DNA of 37,945 nucleotides from Clostridia bacterium. Its GTDB lineage: Bacteria; Bacillota; Clostridia; Oscillospirales; Acutalibacteraceae. A model generated the notes under the pieces. The model did no database searches and was not told where the DNA came from. It was given only the letters and a program-made list of their open reading frames with translations. Position numbers and translations under genes: made by a program. The number at the start of each line of letters is the position of its first letter. Positions within the stretch are counted from its first letter, which is position 1. Shown one piece after another: positions 30,251-37,945 of the stretch. The stretch covers positions 1-37,945 of the forward strand of contig JAFSYM010000126.1 of NCBI GenBank assembly GCA_017450005.1, given 5' to 3'.

Positions 30251-30282
30251 ACAGGACTCCCAGAGCGGAGTCCTGTTTTTTT
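30251..30282 (+). terminator. terminator after the CinA/SpoIID fusion gene
   Basis: ACAGGACTCC at 30251-30260 pairs perfectly with GGAGTCCTGT at 30267-30276, followed by a T-run to 30282. Confidence 0.92.
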
Positions 30283-30298
30283 ATCTTACGCGCTTATA

Positions 30299-30328
30299 TT
30301 GACAAAGCTGATTTTTACATAGTATACT
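30299..30328 (+). promoter_or_regulatory. sigma-A promoter of the secreted glycosidase gene
   Basis: TTGACA at 30299-30304, an 18-bp spacer and TATACT at 30323-30328. The start would fall very near the ribosome site GAGGTG at 30335-30340, so the leader is extremely short. Confidence 0.75.
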
Positions 30329-30345
30329 GCTTTTGAGGTGATTAT

Positions 30346-31755
30346 GTGAGAGGACAAAAAATACTGTCATTTTTTCTGGCAGCCCTTTTTCTTGTTTCCG
30401 GTTTTTCGGTGTCGGTACACGCCGAAGGCATCGGTGCCTGCACCCACATGGCGCAGGGTCGTGACCAGCAGAAAACCTGCACAGCAGCCTTGAATGCAAA
30501 CTTGCCTGTTGTGCGTGACGAAGTGCATTGGGGAACAGTGGAACGCGTAAAGGGACAGCTCTCCTTCCCGGAACGCGCGCGCTGGGTGGAATCCGCAGCG
30601 GCAAACGGTATCCGGTGCCTTGCGGTGCTCACCTACGGTAACCCGATTTATGATTTCGGTCAGCCGACACAGGCCGATTTAGACGCCGGCGCCGCATGGG
30701 ACTGCACAATACCCGTGCGTGACGGCAATCCGGAAACGACAGCCGACGACGAATACTTCGACGCCTATATCCGATATGTGGATTTTGTTTCCAAACATTT
30801 TGCCGGCAAAGTCGAGGCGTATGAAATCTGGAATGAGCCGGATCTCAGGTATTTTAATACCAAGGACGCAGCGGCCGCGGAGTATGCCGAGCTGTTAAAG
30901 GCGGCATATCAGACGATCAAGCAAAATGATCCCGACGTTACCGTCCTGGGCGGTGCGATCGCATTTCGGACAGAGTATATTGACGGCATGATGAAGGCCG
31001 GCGCGGGATCGTATATGGACGGACTGTCCGTACACTACTATCTGGGCAAAAGCGCGCCCGAAAAACGAGCCAGAAACAGACTGGACGACTACAGAGACGT
31101 ACTGGTCAAATACGGCTATGACAAAATGCCCGTCTGGGTTACGGAAACAGGCTGGGCAAACAGCAACGTCGACGAACAAACACAGGCACAGTACATCGTG
31201 CGCAACGCTATTTTTTATGACGAATTTCTGCTTGACTACGGCATAGAGGGACAATACTTTACCTATGAGCTGCAGGACAGCAGCATCACGTCCGACGTTC
31301 TGGGCGGCGAGGAATACGAAAACTCTTTAGGGCTTTACAAAAACGACTTCACGCCAAAAGTATCCGCCGGCGCTGTAAAGACCTTTAATTTTTTAACGGC
31401 CGGGAAAAAGCTCACCGCTCTGAAACAAACAAGATACGGCCTGTTTTATCAAAAGTCCGCCTACGTTGCAACCTATGCGCAAAGCGGACAAACCGTATAT
31501 GTCGTCTGGGCAGAGTCTCCGTTTCATCTGACCGTCAATCTCCCGGACGCAAATACAACCGTTTATGATATGCAGGGCAATCTGATCGAGGATAACGTAC
31601 CGGGCGGCGCAAAAAGCATTGTCGCGACACAATCTCCGACATTTATTGTATTTGATGCAGATCCCGTGCATTTCGAGCAGACTGTCATGCAAAAAGTGAT
31701 CGCATTTTTCAGGCATTTATTCACGGTACTTGCAAACGGATTTGTCGGCTGGTAA
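30346..31755 (+). CDS. secreted clan GH-A glycoside hydrolase-like protein with hydrophobic tail
   Basis: A 469-residue protein with a signal peptide (ILSFFLAALFLVSGFSVSV, cleavage near VHAEG). The TIM-barrel pattern of clan GH-A is visible: VRDEVHWGTVE early, VEAYEIWNEPDLRY with the candidate acid/base Glu (about 164), SVHYYLG, and PVWVTETGWANS with the candidate nucleophile Glu (about 267). The nearest known layout is GH39/GH5-like, for example PslG-type glycosidases, but the exact family is open. A small beta domain follows from about 350. The last 25 residues form an amphipathic tail (VMQKVIAFFRHLFTVLANGF) like that of the operon at 16.9-20.1 kb. Translation starts at GTG 30346 with GAGGTG upstream. 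The substrate is unknown; a polysaccharide is likely. Confidence 0.78.
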   Translation: MRGQKILSFFLAALFLVSGFSVSVHAEGIGACTHMAQGRDQQKTCTAALNANLPVVRDEVHWGTVERVKGQLSFPERARWVESAAANGIRCLAVLTYGNPIYDFGQPTQADLDAGAAWDCTIPVRDGNPETTADDEYFDAYIRYVDFVSKHFAGKVEAYEIWNEPDLRYFNTKDAAAAEYAELLKAAYQTIKQNDPDVTVLGGAIAFRTEYIDGMMKAGAGSYMDGLSVHYYLGKSAPEKRARNRLDDYRDVLVKYGYDKMPVWVTETGWANSNVDEQTQAQYIVRNAIFYDEFLLDYGIEGQYFTYELQDSSITSDVLGGEEYENSLGLYKNDFTPKVSAGAVKTFNFLTAGKKLTALKQTRYGLFYQKSAYVATYAQSGQTVYVVWAESPFHLTVNLPDANTTVYDMQGNLIEDNVPGGAKSIVATQSPTFIVFDADPVHFEQTVMQKVIAFFRHLFTVLANGFVGW

Positions 31756-31889
31756 TGCCCGAACCAATCATCCTGAAATAACGAACCGCTGACACAGGAG
31801 GTACAGCGATTATGTTTTGTGTTGTTTCATACAGAATGTGTCTGAAACGGAATTTGTTATGAATGGTTATGAATGGTGTATGAATTTCG

Positions 31890-31918
31890 ATTGCGTTCGG
31901 TTGACATCCGGACGCAAT
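31890..31918. promoter_or_regulatory. inverted repeat over the -35 box, candidate operator
   Basis: ATTGCGTTCGG at 31890-31900 and CCGGACGCAAT at 31908-31918 are inverted copies with one mismatch, and the TTGACA box lies in the seven bases between them. A dimeric regulator bound here would block RNA polymerase. The cognate regulator is not in the window. Confidence 0.6.
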
Positions 31919-31929
31919 TTGGGTATAAT
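31901..31929 (+). promoter_or_regulatory. strong sigma-A promoter of the ABC transporter gene
   Basis: TTGACA at 31901-31906, a 17-bp spacer and TATAAT at 31924-31929, both boxes perfect. Confidence 0.9.
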
Positions 31930-31964
31930 ACTTTGGAAAAAAATAGAAGCAGGAGGACACTTCT

Positions 31965-34900
31965 TTGCTGCAACTGACCAACATTGTCAAAACGTATTCA
32001 ACCGGCGGTATGCAGGTGCAGGCGCTGCGCGGCGTTACAATCGCCTTTCGCCGCAGCGAATTTGTTTCGATCCTCGGCCCGTCCGGGTGCGGCAAAACGA
32101 CGCTGCTGAACGTGATCGGCGGTCTGGATCATTATGATTCGGGCGACCTGTCCGTTGCAGGCCGGTCGACCAGGGAATTCAAAGACAGCGACTGGGACAG
32201 CTACCGCAATCATTCGATCGGTTTCGTGTTCCAGAACTATAACCTTATTCCGCATCAGAATGTGCTGCGCAACGTGGAGCTGGCGCTGACGCTTTCCGGC
32301 GTATCCAAATCGGAGCGCCGCCGCCGTGCGCAGGAAGCGCTCGAGCAGGTGGGACTTGGCGATCAACTGCATAAGAAACCGAACCAGATGTCCGGCGGGC
32401 AGATGCAGCGCGTGGCGATTGCGCGCGCGCTGGTTAACGATCCGGAGATTCTGCTGGCGGACGAACCGACCGGCGCGCTCGATTCGGAAACGAGCGTGCA
32501 GATCATGGAGCTGCTGCGGCAGATTGCGCAGGATCGGCTGGTTATCATGGTCACGCACAATCCGGAGCTGGCCGATCAGTATTCCACGCGCATCGTGCGG
32601 CTGCTGGATGGTCAGGTGACGGACGATACCGCGCCGTACGAGGGCGAGGCGGCCGACGAGGCGGCAGTCACCGGACGGCCGTCGCGCGCGCAGAAAAAAG
32701 CGGAGAAGAAACGCCGCAAAAAAGAACGCACGTCCATGTCGTTCTGGACGGCGCTGTCGCTGAGCACCAACAATCTGCTGACCAAAAAAGGACGCACGTT
32801 TATGACGTCCTTTGCCGGCAGTATCGGCATTATCGGCATCGCGCTGATTCTGTCGCTGTCCAACGGATTCCAGTTGTATATCGACACCGTGCAGCAGGAT
32901 GCACTGTCCGCCTACCCGATGACGATCGAGCGGGAAACCGTGAACCTGTCGAGCCTGATGGAATCCATGGCCAAAACGGGCGATACGCCCGACCACGACC
33001 TGGATAAGGTATATTCCAATCCGGTCATGACGGGCATGATGAGCGCTTTTTCCGCCGACCTTACGACCAATGATCTCGGCGCGTTCAAAAAATACATTGA
33101 AAACCCGGAGAACGGCGTTCTGGATAAGCTCAGTACGCCGCCGCAGTACGGCTACAACATCGACCTGAACGTCTACAAACCCGACGTGACGGACGGCATT
33201 GTGCAGCTCTCGCCCGAAAATGTCCTGACCGGGTTGATGGGCGACTACGGCATGGGCGGCGGCGCCAATTCGCAGATGGGCGGCATGGCGTCCATGAGCT
33301 CGATGCGCAGCTTTTCGATCTGGTCGGAAATGATCGACAACCCGCAGCTTCTGGCGGAGCAGTACGACGTCATTGCGGGTAACTGGCCGACCGCGTACAA
33401 CGAAGTGGTGCTCTCGATTGCCAAGAACAACGAGCTGCCCGACGTGGCGATGTACGCACTGGGTCTGCTCGACCAGGAGGAGCTGCTGGACATCATTTCG
33501 TCCCTGATGAAGACGGACGGTGAAAAAGTCGAGCCGCAGGTGCATTCGATCAGTTATGACGAGATCCTGAAAACGGAGTTCTCTCTGGTGCTGCCGGCGG
33601 ACTACTATCAGAAGAACGAAGAAACTGGTATGTGGGAGGATATGCGGTACGAGGACGAGTACATGGAGAAGCTGGTGCAGGATGGTGTGCGCCTGAAAAT
33701 CTGCGGTATCGTCCGTCCCTCCGAGGAGGCGACCGCGACCTCCATCACCGGCGCGATCGGCTACACGCACGCGCTGACGGATTATATTGTTGCCGAGACG
33801 AAAAAGCGCGAGATTGTCCGCTCGCAGCTTGCCGATCCCGATACGGATATCTTCACGGGTCTGACGTTTACCGACGTGGAAGAGCGGCAGGCGCTGGCGG
33901 ACCGCGCGCAGAAGAAAGAAGAGGAAACCACCACGGCGCCCGCGACGGCAGCGCCCGTGTCCGCAGATGCGCTGCATCCGGCGGTCGGAAACCTTTCGGC
34001 ATACGGTACGCCCGCCGTGCGTTCGGTTGCAACGGCCATGAGCGAGGAGGAAATCCGCGCCTACATCGAGCAGAACGTCCCGGAGAGCGAGCGCGAAGAG
34101 ACGCTGGAATTTGTAACCATTTTCCTCAAAACAACGCCGACGCTGCGCGAGCGCAAGACGATGACGGACACGATGAACCGGTGGCTTGCGAATTATCAGG
34201 GCGAAGGCGCAGGAAAAATCACCGGTGAGCAGGCAGTCGGCTTTACGCGCCTGATGACGCGCGAGCAGAAGCTCGGCCTTCTGACGGCGATGATCACGGG
34301 TGACACGTCGGCGCTGGAAAGCGCGCTGCCGCCGGAAGTGCTCGCACAGATGCGGGGCGGCGAGACGACGACCGGCGCAGATACGACCGAGCCGGAGCAG
34401 ACGACAAGCGCGGACACCTCTGCGCCGAACGAGACGGCGACGGCCGTTTCCGAGACGGAAACTGTGACCGAGACCGTGACCGAACCGCCAGAGCAGGAAC
34501 CGCCGAAAGTTGTGGCGGCAAAGAATCTTTCCGTCAATAAGAAGCTGCTGGGCATCGCCGACCCGGACGATCCGGATCGCATCAGTCTGTACCCCGTGGA
34601 CTTCGCATCCAAGGAAGCGCTCTCCGCGATTCTGGAGGAATACAACCAGTCGATGCGCGACGCGGGCAAGGAAGAGGGCGTGATCGACTACACCGACTAT
34701 ATCGGCATTTTCCTGTCCTCCGTGACGACGATTATCAACGTGGTGTCCTACGTACTGATTGCGTTTGTGGCGATTTCTCTGGTGGTGTCGTCCATCATGA
34801 TCGGCATCATCACCTATATTTCCGTGCTGGAACGCACCAAGGAGATTGGTATTCTGCGTGCGATCGGCGCATCGAAGCGCGACATTTCCCGCGTATTCAA

Positions 34901-35144
34901 CGCCGAGACGCTGATCGTGGGTCTGGCCGCCGGTGTGATCGGTATACTGACGACGCTGCTGCTGAATATACCGGTCAATATCCTCATCAAAGCGCTGGTG
35001 CACATCTCCAACGTGTCGCGTCTGCCGTTCGGCGGCGCAGTCGCGCTGATTATCATCAGTGTTCTGCTGACCATGGTGGCGGGTCTGATCCCGTCCCGAT
35101 TCGCAGCGAAGAAGGACCCCGTAGAAGCGCTGCGCACAGAATAA
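31965..35144 (+). CDS. ABC transporter, fused ATPase and MacB-type permease
   Basis: A 1059-residue single-chain transporter. Residues 1-220 form a MacB/LolD-type ATPase: Walker [11 protein letters not shown]-loop VFQNYNLIP, signature [15 protein letters not shown], Walker [13 protein letters not shown] and the switch His in MVTHNPE. A very basic linker ([12 protein letters not shown]) leads to TM1 (about 282-305). A large extracellular part of about 600 residues follows, with two Thr/Glu-rich low-complexity stretches (for example [16 protein letters not shown]). Three C-terminal spans (about 915-1045) carry the FtsX-type pattern [20 protein letters not shown]. Proteins of this kind export peptides or antimicrobials or move lipids by mechanotransmission. 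TTG 31965 follows AGGAGG at 31951-31956. Its promoter overlaps an inverted repeat, so it is probably inducible. Confidence 0.9.
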   Translation: MLQLTNIVKTYSTGGMQVQALRGVTIAFRRSEFVSILGPSGCGKTTLLNVIGGLDHYDSGDLSVAGRSTREFKDSDWDSYRNHSIGFVFQNYNLIPHQNVLRNVELALTLSGVSKSERRRRAQEALEQVGLGDQLHKKPNQMSGGQMQRVAIARALVNDPEILLADEPTGALDSETSVQIMELLRQIAQDRLVIMVTHNPELADQYSTRIVRLLDGQVTDDTAPYEGEAADEAAVTGRPSRAQKKAEKKRRKKERTSMSFWTALSLSTNNLLTKKGRTFMTSFAGSIGIIGIALILSLSNGFQLYIDTVQQDALSAYPMTIERETVNLSSLMESMAKTGDTPDHDLDKVYSNPVMTGMMSAFSADLTTNDLGAFKKYIENPENGVLDKLSTPPQYGYNIDLNVYKPDVTDGIVQLSPENVLTGLMGDYGMGGGANSQMGGMASMSSMRSFSIWSEMIDNPQLLAEQYDVIAGNWPTAYNEVVLSIAKNNELPDVAMYALGLLDQEELLDIISSLMKTDGEKVEPQVHSISYDEILKTEFSLVLPADYYQKNEETGMWEDMRYEDEYMEKLVQDGVRLKICGIVRPSEEATATSITGAIGYTHALTDYIVAETKKREIVRSQLADPDTDIFTGLTFTDVEERQALADRAQKKEEETTTAPATAAPVSADALHPAVGNLSAYGTPAVRSVATAMSEEEIRAYIEQNVPESEREETLEFVTIFLKTTPTLRERKTMTDTMNRWLANYQGEGAGKITGEQAVGFTRLMTREQKLGLLTAMITGDTSALESALPPEVLAQMRGGETTTGADTTEPEQTTSADTSAPNETATAVSETETVTETVTEPPEQEPPKVVAAKNLSVNKKLLGIADPDDPDRISLYPVDFASKEALSAILEEYNQSMRDAGKEEGVIDYTDYIGIFLSSVTTIINVVSYVLIAFVAISLVVSSIMIGIITYISVLERTKEIGILRAIGASKRDISRVFNAETLIVGLAAGVIGILTTLLLNIPVNILIKALVHISNVSRLPFGGAVALIIISVLLTMVAGLIPSRFAAKKDPVEALRTE

Positions 35145-35148
35145 GACG

Positions 35149-35178
35149 TACGGCGGAGCTGCCCGGCAGCCCGCCGTA
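35149..35178 (+). terminator. GC-rich hairpin after the ABC transporter
   Basis: TACGGCGG at 35149-35156 pairs with CCGCCGTA at 35171-35178, with GCTGCC/GGCAGC inside. No T-run follows, so termination strength is doubtful. Confidence 0.45.
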
Positions 35179-35272
35179 TATTTCGGCGCGCAGCAAGAGA
35201 TCATAAGCAGTAGAAACGACGGGCGCAGTACCCGGCTTTTAAAATAGAAAGTGTAAAGCAAGTGCAAAACGT

Positions 35273-36682
35273 ATGACCAATCAGGAAAAGCAACATCAGA
35301 AAATGACGACGACGCCTGTGCCGCGGCTGGTTGTGCAGCTCGGGATTCCGACAACGATCAGCATGCTCATCACGTCGGTCTACAATATGGCGGACACCTA
35401 CTTCGTCTCGCAGCTCGGCACCTCGGCCAGCGGCGCGGTCGGCGTGGTGTTTTCGCTCATGGCGGTGTTTCAGGCGGTGGGGTTTACGCTCGGCATGGGA
35501 TCGGGCAGTCTCATTTCCCGCAGACTTGGCGAAAAGAACAAGGACGCCGCCGATCGCAGCGCCGCAAGCGCATTTTATCTTTCGCTCGCGTTCGGCGTGT
35601 GCATCACGGCGCTGGGCAGTGTGCTGATCCGTCCGCTGATGCATCTTCTCGGCGCGACGGACACGATCCTGCCCTATGCGGTGGACTACGGGCGGTATAT
35701 TATCATCGGCGCGCCGATCATCTGCGCGTCGTTTGTACTCAACAATATCCTGCGTGCGGAGGGAAAATCCGCGCTGGCGATGATCGGCCTGTGCACAGGC
35801 GGCGTGCTCAATCTCGGCTTCGATCCGCTGCTGATTTTCAAAGCGGGACTCGGCACGGCGGGCGCGGCAATCGCCACGCTCATCAGCCAGTGCGTCAGTT
35901 TCCTGCTGCTTCTGTCGATGTTTCTGACGCATCGCAGCGGCATTTCTCTGCACCCTAAGCACATCGAGCGCAGCGTGCGGCTGTATCTGGAGATTATACG
36001 CTGCGGTCTGCCGTCGTTCTGCCGGCAGGGACTTGCGAGCATCTCCACGGTGCTGCTCAACCGCCAGGCGGCGCATTACGGCATGGCGGAAGGCATGGCG
36101 CGGTTTGCGGATGCGGCGGCGGCGCGCGCGTTCGGCGATGCGGCGGTCGCGTCGATGTCCATTGTCAGCAAAGTTTTTATGTTCATGCTCTGCGTGGCGC
36201 TGGGCATCGGTCAGGGCTTCATGCCCGTGGCGGGCTACAACTACGGCGCGAAGGAATACGGCCGCGTGCGCAAGGCGTACCGCTTCACGGTGCTGCTGAG
36301 TTTTGTGCTGATGAGCGGTTTGGCGGCGGTGATTTTTGCCCTAAGTCCGCAGCTCGTTTCCCTGTTCCGGCGCGACGATCCGGCAGTGATTGAGATCGGC
36401 GCGCTGGCCATGCGGCTGCAGTGCGTCGCCATGCCGCTGCAAACGGTGATTGTCCCGACCAACATGATCCATCAGGCGCTCGGCCGGTCGTGGGAATCCA
36501 CACTGCTGTCCGCGTGCCGGCAGGGCATCTTCTTTATTCCGCTGATTTTGCTGCTGCCGCTGGCGACGGGACTGCTCGGTGTGCAGGTGACGCAGGCCGC
36601 CGCGGATGTGCTGACCTTTGCCGTCAGCATCCCGTTTGCGCTGCGGTTCTTCCGCAATCTGGCAAAGGAAGAAAAGATGTAG
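35273..36682 (+). CDS. MATE family multidrug/metabolite exporter
   Basis: A 469-residue membrane protein with twelve hydrophobic segments in two homologous halves, the standard length for MATE exporters. The N-terminal half starts with PRLVVQLGIPTTISMLITSV and NMADTYFVSQLGTSASGAVG, and the second half with RQGLASISTVLLNRQAAHYG and GIGQGFMPVAGYNYGAKEYG. These are typical of the DinF/NorM-type group in Firmicutes. It would expel cationic compounds using a Na+ or H+ gradient; the substrate is not predictable. The ribosome site is weak. It lies 128 bp downstream of the ABC transporter. Confidence 0.92.
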   Translation: MTNQEKQHQKMTTTPVPRLVVQLGIPTTISMLITSVYNMADTYFVSQLGTSASGAVGVVFSLMAVFQAVGFTLGMGSGSLISRRLGEKNKDAADRSAASAFYLSLAFGVCITALGSVLIRPLMHLLGATDTILPYAVDYGRYIIIGAPIICASFVLNNILRAEGKSALAMIGLCTGGVLNLGFDPLLIFKAGLGTAGAAIATLISQCVSFLLLLSMFLTHRSGISLHPKHIERSVRLYLEIIRCGLPSFCRQGLASISTVLLNRQAAHYGMAEGMARFADAAAARAFGDAAVASMSIVSKVFMFMLCVALGIGQGFMPVAGYNYGAKEYGRVRKAYRFTVLLSFVLMSGLAAVIFALSPQLVSLFRRDDPAVIEIGALAMRLQCVAMPLQTVIVPTNMIHQALGRSWESTLLSACRQGIFFIPLILLLPLATGLLGVQVTQAAADVLTFAVSIPFALRFFRNLAKEEKM

Positions 36683-36723
36683 CAGAGCTGAGCGGCAGAT
36701 CGGAATATGCAAAGGTGACTCTT

Positions 36724-37443
36724 ATGCGGTTTGGAATCATAACAGATATTCACAACAATGTTATTGCCCTCCGAGCGGTTATGGAGCGATTGAATCAAGT
36801 GCGTTGCGACAAGATTATTTGTTGCGGGGATATCATTGGCATAGGGCCCTATCCTGAAGAAACTGTTCAGTATATGATGCAAGTTCCCGGCTTGATCGCC
36901 GTGCGAGGGAATCACGAAAAATACCTGCTTGAAGGAATGCCGAATGAATACCCGAACGAGGAGGATATGAGCTCCGGCGAAATGGAACACCACAAATGGG
37001 AACATAGTCAATTATCTGCCGAGTCGGTTGCCTTTCTTCGCAGCTTGCCATATCGGATTGATTTTGTATCCGATGGGATAAGCATTTCTGTTATGCATTC
37101 CTGTATGGATAAGGACGGTCATTTTTCTGGCTCCAGAAAGGATCCATCCGAATCCGATTTATTGACCATGTTTGCCGAGGTGAACAGTGATATTATTATA
37201 TACGGGCATGACCATATTAGAAACATCTGCAAAGGAAATAAAACATATATCAATGTAGGTTCTCTCGGCTGCCCGTCACGAAATCGAAATATCGCACAGG
37301 CAGGAGTATTGAAGATTGAAAACGGTAATGCCGCGATTGAGCCAATCGATGTTTTGTACGATGCAGATGAGGTCGTTCGCCAAATAGATGCGATAAACTA
37401 TCCGGAAGCAGATAACATCAAGAGATACTTTTACGGCCTTTGA
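36724..37443 (+). CDS. cytoplasmic metallophosphoesterase, YfcE/DR1281-like
   Basis: A 239-residue calcineurin-type phosphoesterase with the full motif set: FGIITDIHNN (D-x-H), CCGDIIGIGPYP, VRGNHEKYL, VMHSCMD and YGHDHIRN. It lacks a signal peptide, so it acts in the cytoplasm, probably on a nucleotide or phosphodiester. The start is ATG 36724 with AAAGGTGA upstream; frames open further upstream overlap the MATE gene and are not used. Base composition is visibly AT-richer than that of all its neighbours, with codons such as ATA, TTA and AGA, which suggests recent transfer. Repeats lie immediately downstream. Confidence 0.88.
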   Translation: MRFGIITDIHNNVIALRAVMERLNQVRCDKIICCGDIIGIGPYPEETVQYMMQVPGLIAVRGNHEKYLLEGMPNEYPNEEDMSSGEMEHHKWEHSQLSAESVAFLRSLPYRIDFVSDGISISVMHSCMDKDGHFSGSRKDPSESDLLTMFAEVNSDIIIYGHDHIRNICKGNKTYINVGSLGCPSRNRNIAQAGVLKIENGNAAIEPIDVLYDADEVVRQIDAINYPEADNIKRYFYGL

Positions 37444-37459
37444 AAACCAGAAATATTCC

Positions 37460-37500
37460 GCTTTGCTGCCCCCTCAGTCAGCTTCACTGACAATGTTTCG
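37460..37500. repeat. short dyad element downstream of the phosphoesterase
   Basis: GCTGCCCCCTCAGTCAGCTT contains the dyad GTCAG/CTGAC (37479-37493). It resembles another family of palindromic repeats seen in related genomes, but only one copy is present here. Confidence 0.35.
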
Positions 37501-37573
37501 CCTGCCGGGAGAGTGTGTAGGGTCGTGTATCCGCCCATCCGTGCGGTTCAATGTACGTAAATTGTACGTGTGT

Positions 37574-37665
37574 AGGGGCGGGCATGACCGCCCGACGGGT
37601 GCGAAGCACCCGCGAAAACGTAAAAATACCGCAGGCAAAACCTGAAACGAACGAGCAAAAACAAC
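37574..37665 (+). repeat. GGGGCGGGC palindrome plus ACCGCAGGCAAAACCTGA element, copy 2
   Basis: GTAGGGGCGGGCATGACCGC is followed by GGGTGCGAAGCACCC, also a dyad. ACCGCAGGCAAAACCTGA (37628-37645) then matches the element near 20890. Confidence 0.75.
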
Positions 37666-37670
37666 CCGGC

Positions 37671-37702
37671 GTCATTGCGAGCGCAGCGAAGCAATCCGCA
37701 TC
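37671..37702 (+). repeat. half MITE end, copy D
   Basis: GTCATTGCGAGCGCAGCGAA followed by GCAATCCG matches one arm of copies A-C without a partner arm nearby, so it is a solo or decayed end. Confidence 0.65.
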
Positions 37703-37732
37703 TCCACGACGGACGGAACGATGCCGGACAAA

Positions 37733-37845
37733 CGGGCGGATGCGATCTGCCCCTACGCCGCACCTTCTGAGCGCGCATCTACAATCTACCATCTAATATC
37801 TACTGTCTGATTGCATTGCGAGCGCAGCGAAGCAATCCGTACTCC
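37733..37845 (+). repeat. 113-bp composite repeat, copy 2
   Basis: Ungapped match to 20465-20577, including CTACAATCTACCATCTAATA, with about 12 differences. Confidence 0.9.
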
Positions 37846-37913
37846 GGAGCAGGCTCGTTTCCGCACGCAAGGGACACGGATTGCTTTGTCGCCTGACGGC
37901 TCCGCGCAATGAC
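37813..37913. repeat. palindromic MITE-like repeat, copy E
   Basis: GCATTGCGAGCGCAGCGAAG at the left and CGGATTGCTTTGTC ... GCGCAATGAC at the right reproduce the inverted arms of copies A-C. The rest of the window to its end holds no gene. Confidence 0.75.
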
Positions 37914-37945
37914 AAGCATTTTTGCGAGCACTCACAGCCGGAAAC

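Noticed and set aside
31998-35354. 1118-codon minus-strand frame opposite the ABC transporter
   Set aside because: The ATPase motifs on the plus strand are complete; the other strand carries only a His/Arg-rich shadow.
36421-36723. Upstream extension of the phosphoesterase frame into the MATE gene
   Set aside because: ATG 36724 starts exactly at the first conserved strand and has AAAGGTGA; the extension is Arg/His-rich shadow.
1-37945. CRISPR array, tRNA or rRNA genes, phage or transposase genes
   Set aside because: No regularly spaced direct repeats, no cloverleaf or rRNA-like sequence, and no integrase or transposase motif was seen.

Overview
The window looks like a chromosomal segment of a GC-rich, endospore-forming member of the Clostridia, most like an Oscillospirales/Ruminococcaceae-type genome. 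That placement is inference. It rests on sporulation genes (spoIVA, spoVAE, gpr, spoIIP), class B sortases, a thiI gene without a rhodanese domain paired with a nifS-type desulfurase, Gram-positive style AGGAGG ribosome sites with frequent TTG/GTG starts, and palindromic intergenic repeats of the kind common in these genomes. No tRNA, rRNA, CRISPR array, transposase or phage gene was seen.

Layout. 1-3.7 kb: a PHP metallohydrolase and a secreted ceramidase-like protein, closed by a strong terminator. 3.7-4.05 kb: two palindromic MITE-like repeats. 4.1-5.5 kb: a polytopic membrane protein, probably a GT-C type glycosyltransferase. 5.5-9.3 kb: one co-directional housekeeping run, rpsF-ssb-rpsR-rpmH-rnpA-yidD-yidC-khpB(jag), which joins two clusters that usually lie apart. 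9.3-11.6 kb: a YfbR-like nucleotidase and a secreted metallophosphoesterase. 11.6-16.8 kb: a sporulation neighbourhood with spoIVA, spoVAE, rpsT plus a small Cys-rich membrane protein, gpr, spoIIP and a small membrane protein. The rpsT leader folds into a nearly perfect 20-bp helix, and its promoter overlaps the likely sigma-G promoter of gpr.

16.8-20.2 kb: a five-gene operon, cleanly bounded by a promoter and two terminators, that encodes only secreted proteins of no family I recognise. Four appear to be diverged paralogues with a signal peptide, a domain ending in an InlB-repeat-like 'GW...AxW' pattern and an aromatic, amphipathic C-terminal tail. The fifth is little more than the tail. Similar hydrophobic tails end two other secreted enzymes in the window (metallophosphoesterase at 10.0 kb, glycosidase at 30.3 kb), which suggests a shared surface-retention or assembly device. 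20.2-21.2 kb is a nest of short repeats that recurs at 37.5-37.9 kb.

21.3-30.2 kb: nifS-thiI-cinA, two consecutive class B sortases, and an 876-residue protein that I read as a catalytically degenerate CinA copy fused through one membrane span and a Thr/Lys-rich linker to an extracellular SpoIID/LytB domain. The SpoIID motifs occur in circularly permuted order. This cinA-sortase-sortase-CinA/SpoIID set is the second strong candidate for an undescribed envelope system. 30.3-37.4 kb: a secreted clan GH-A glycosidase, a 1059-residue ABC ATPase-permease fusion with an inverted repeat across its -35 box, a MATE exporter, and a metallophosphoesterase that is visibly AT-richer than its surroundings. 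All functional statements rest on reading motifs by eye; no database search was run.
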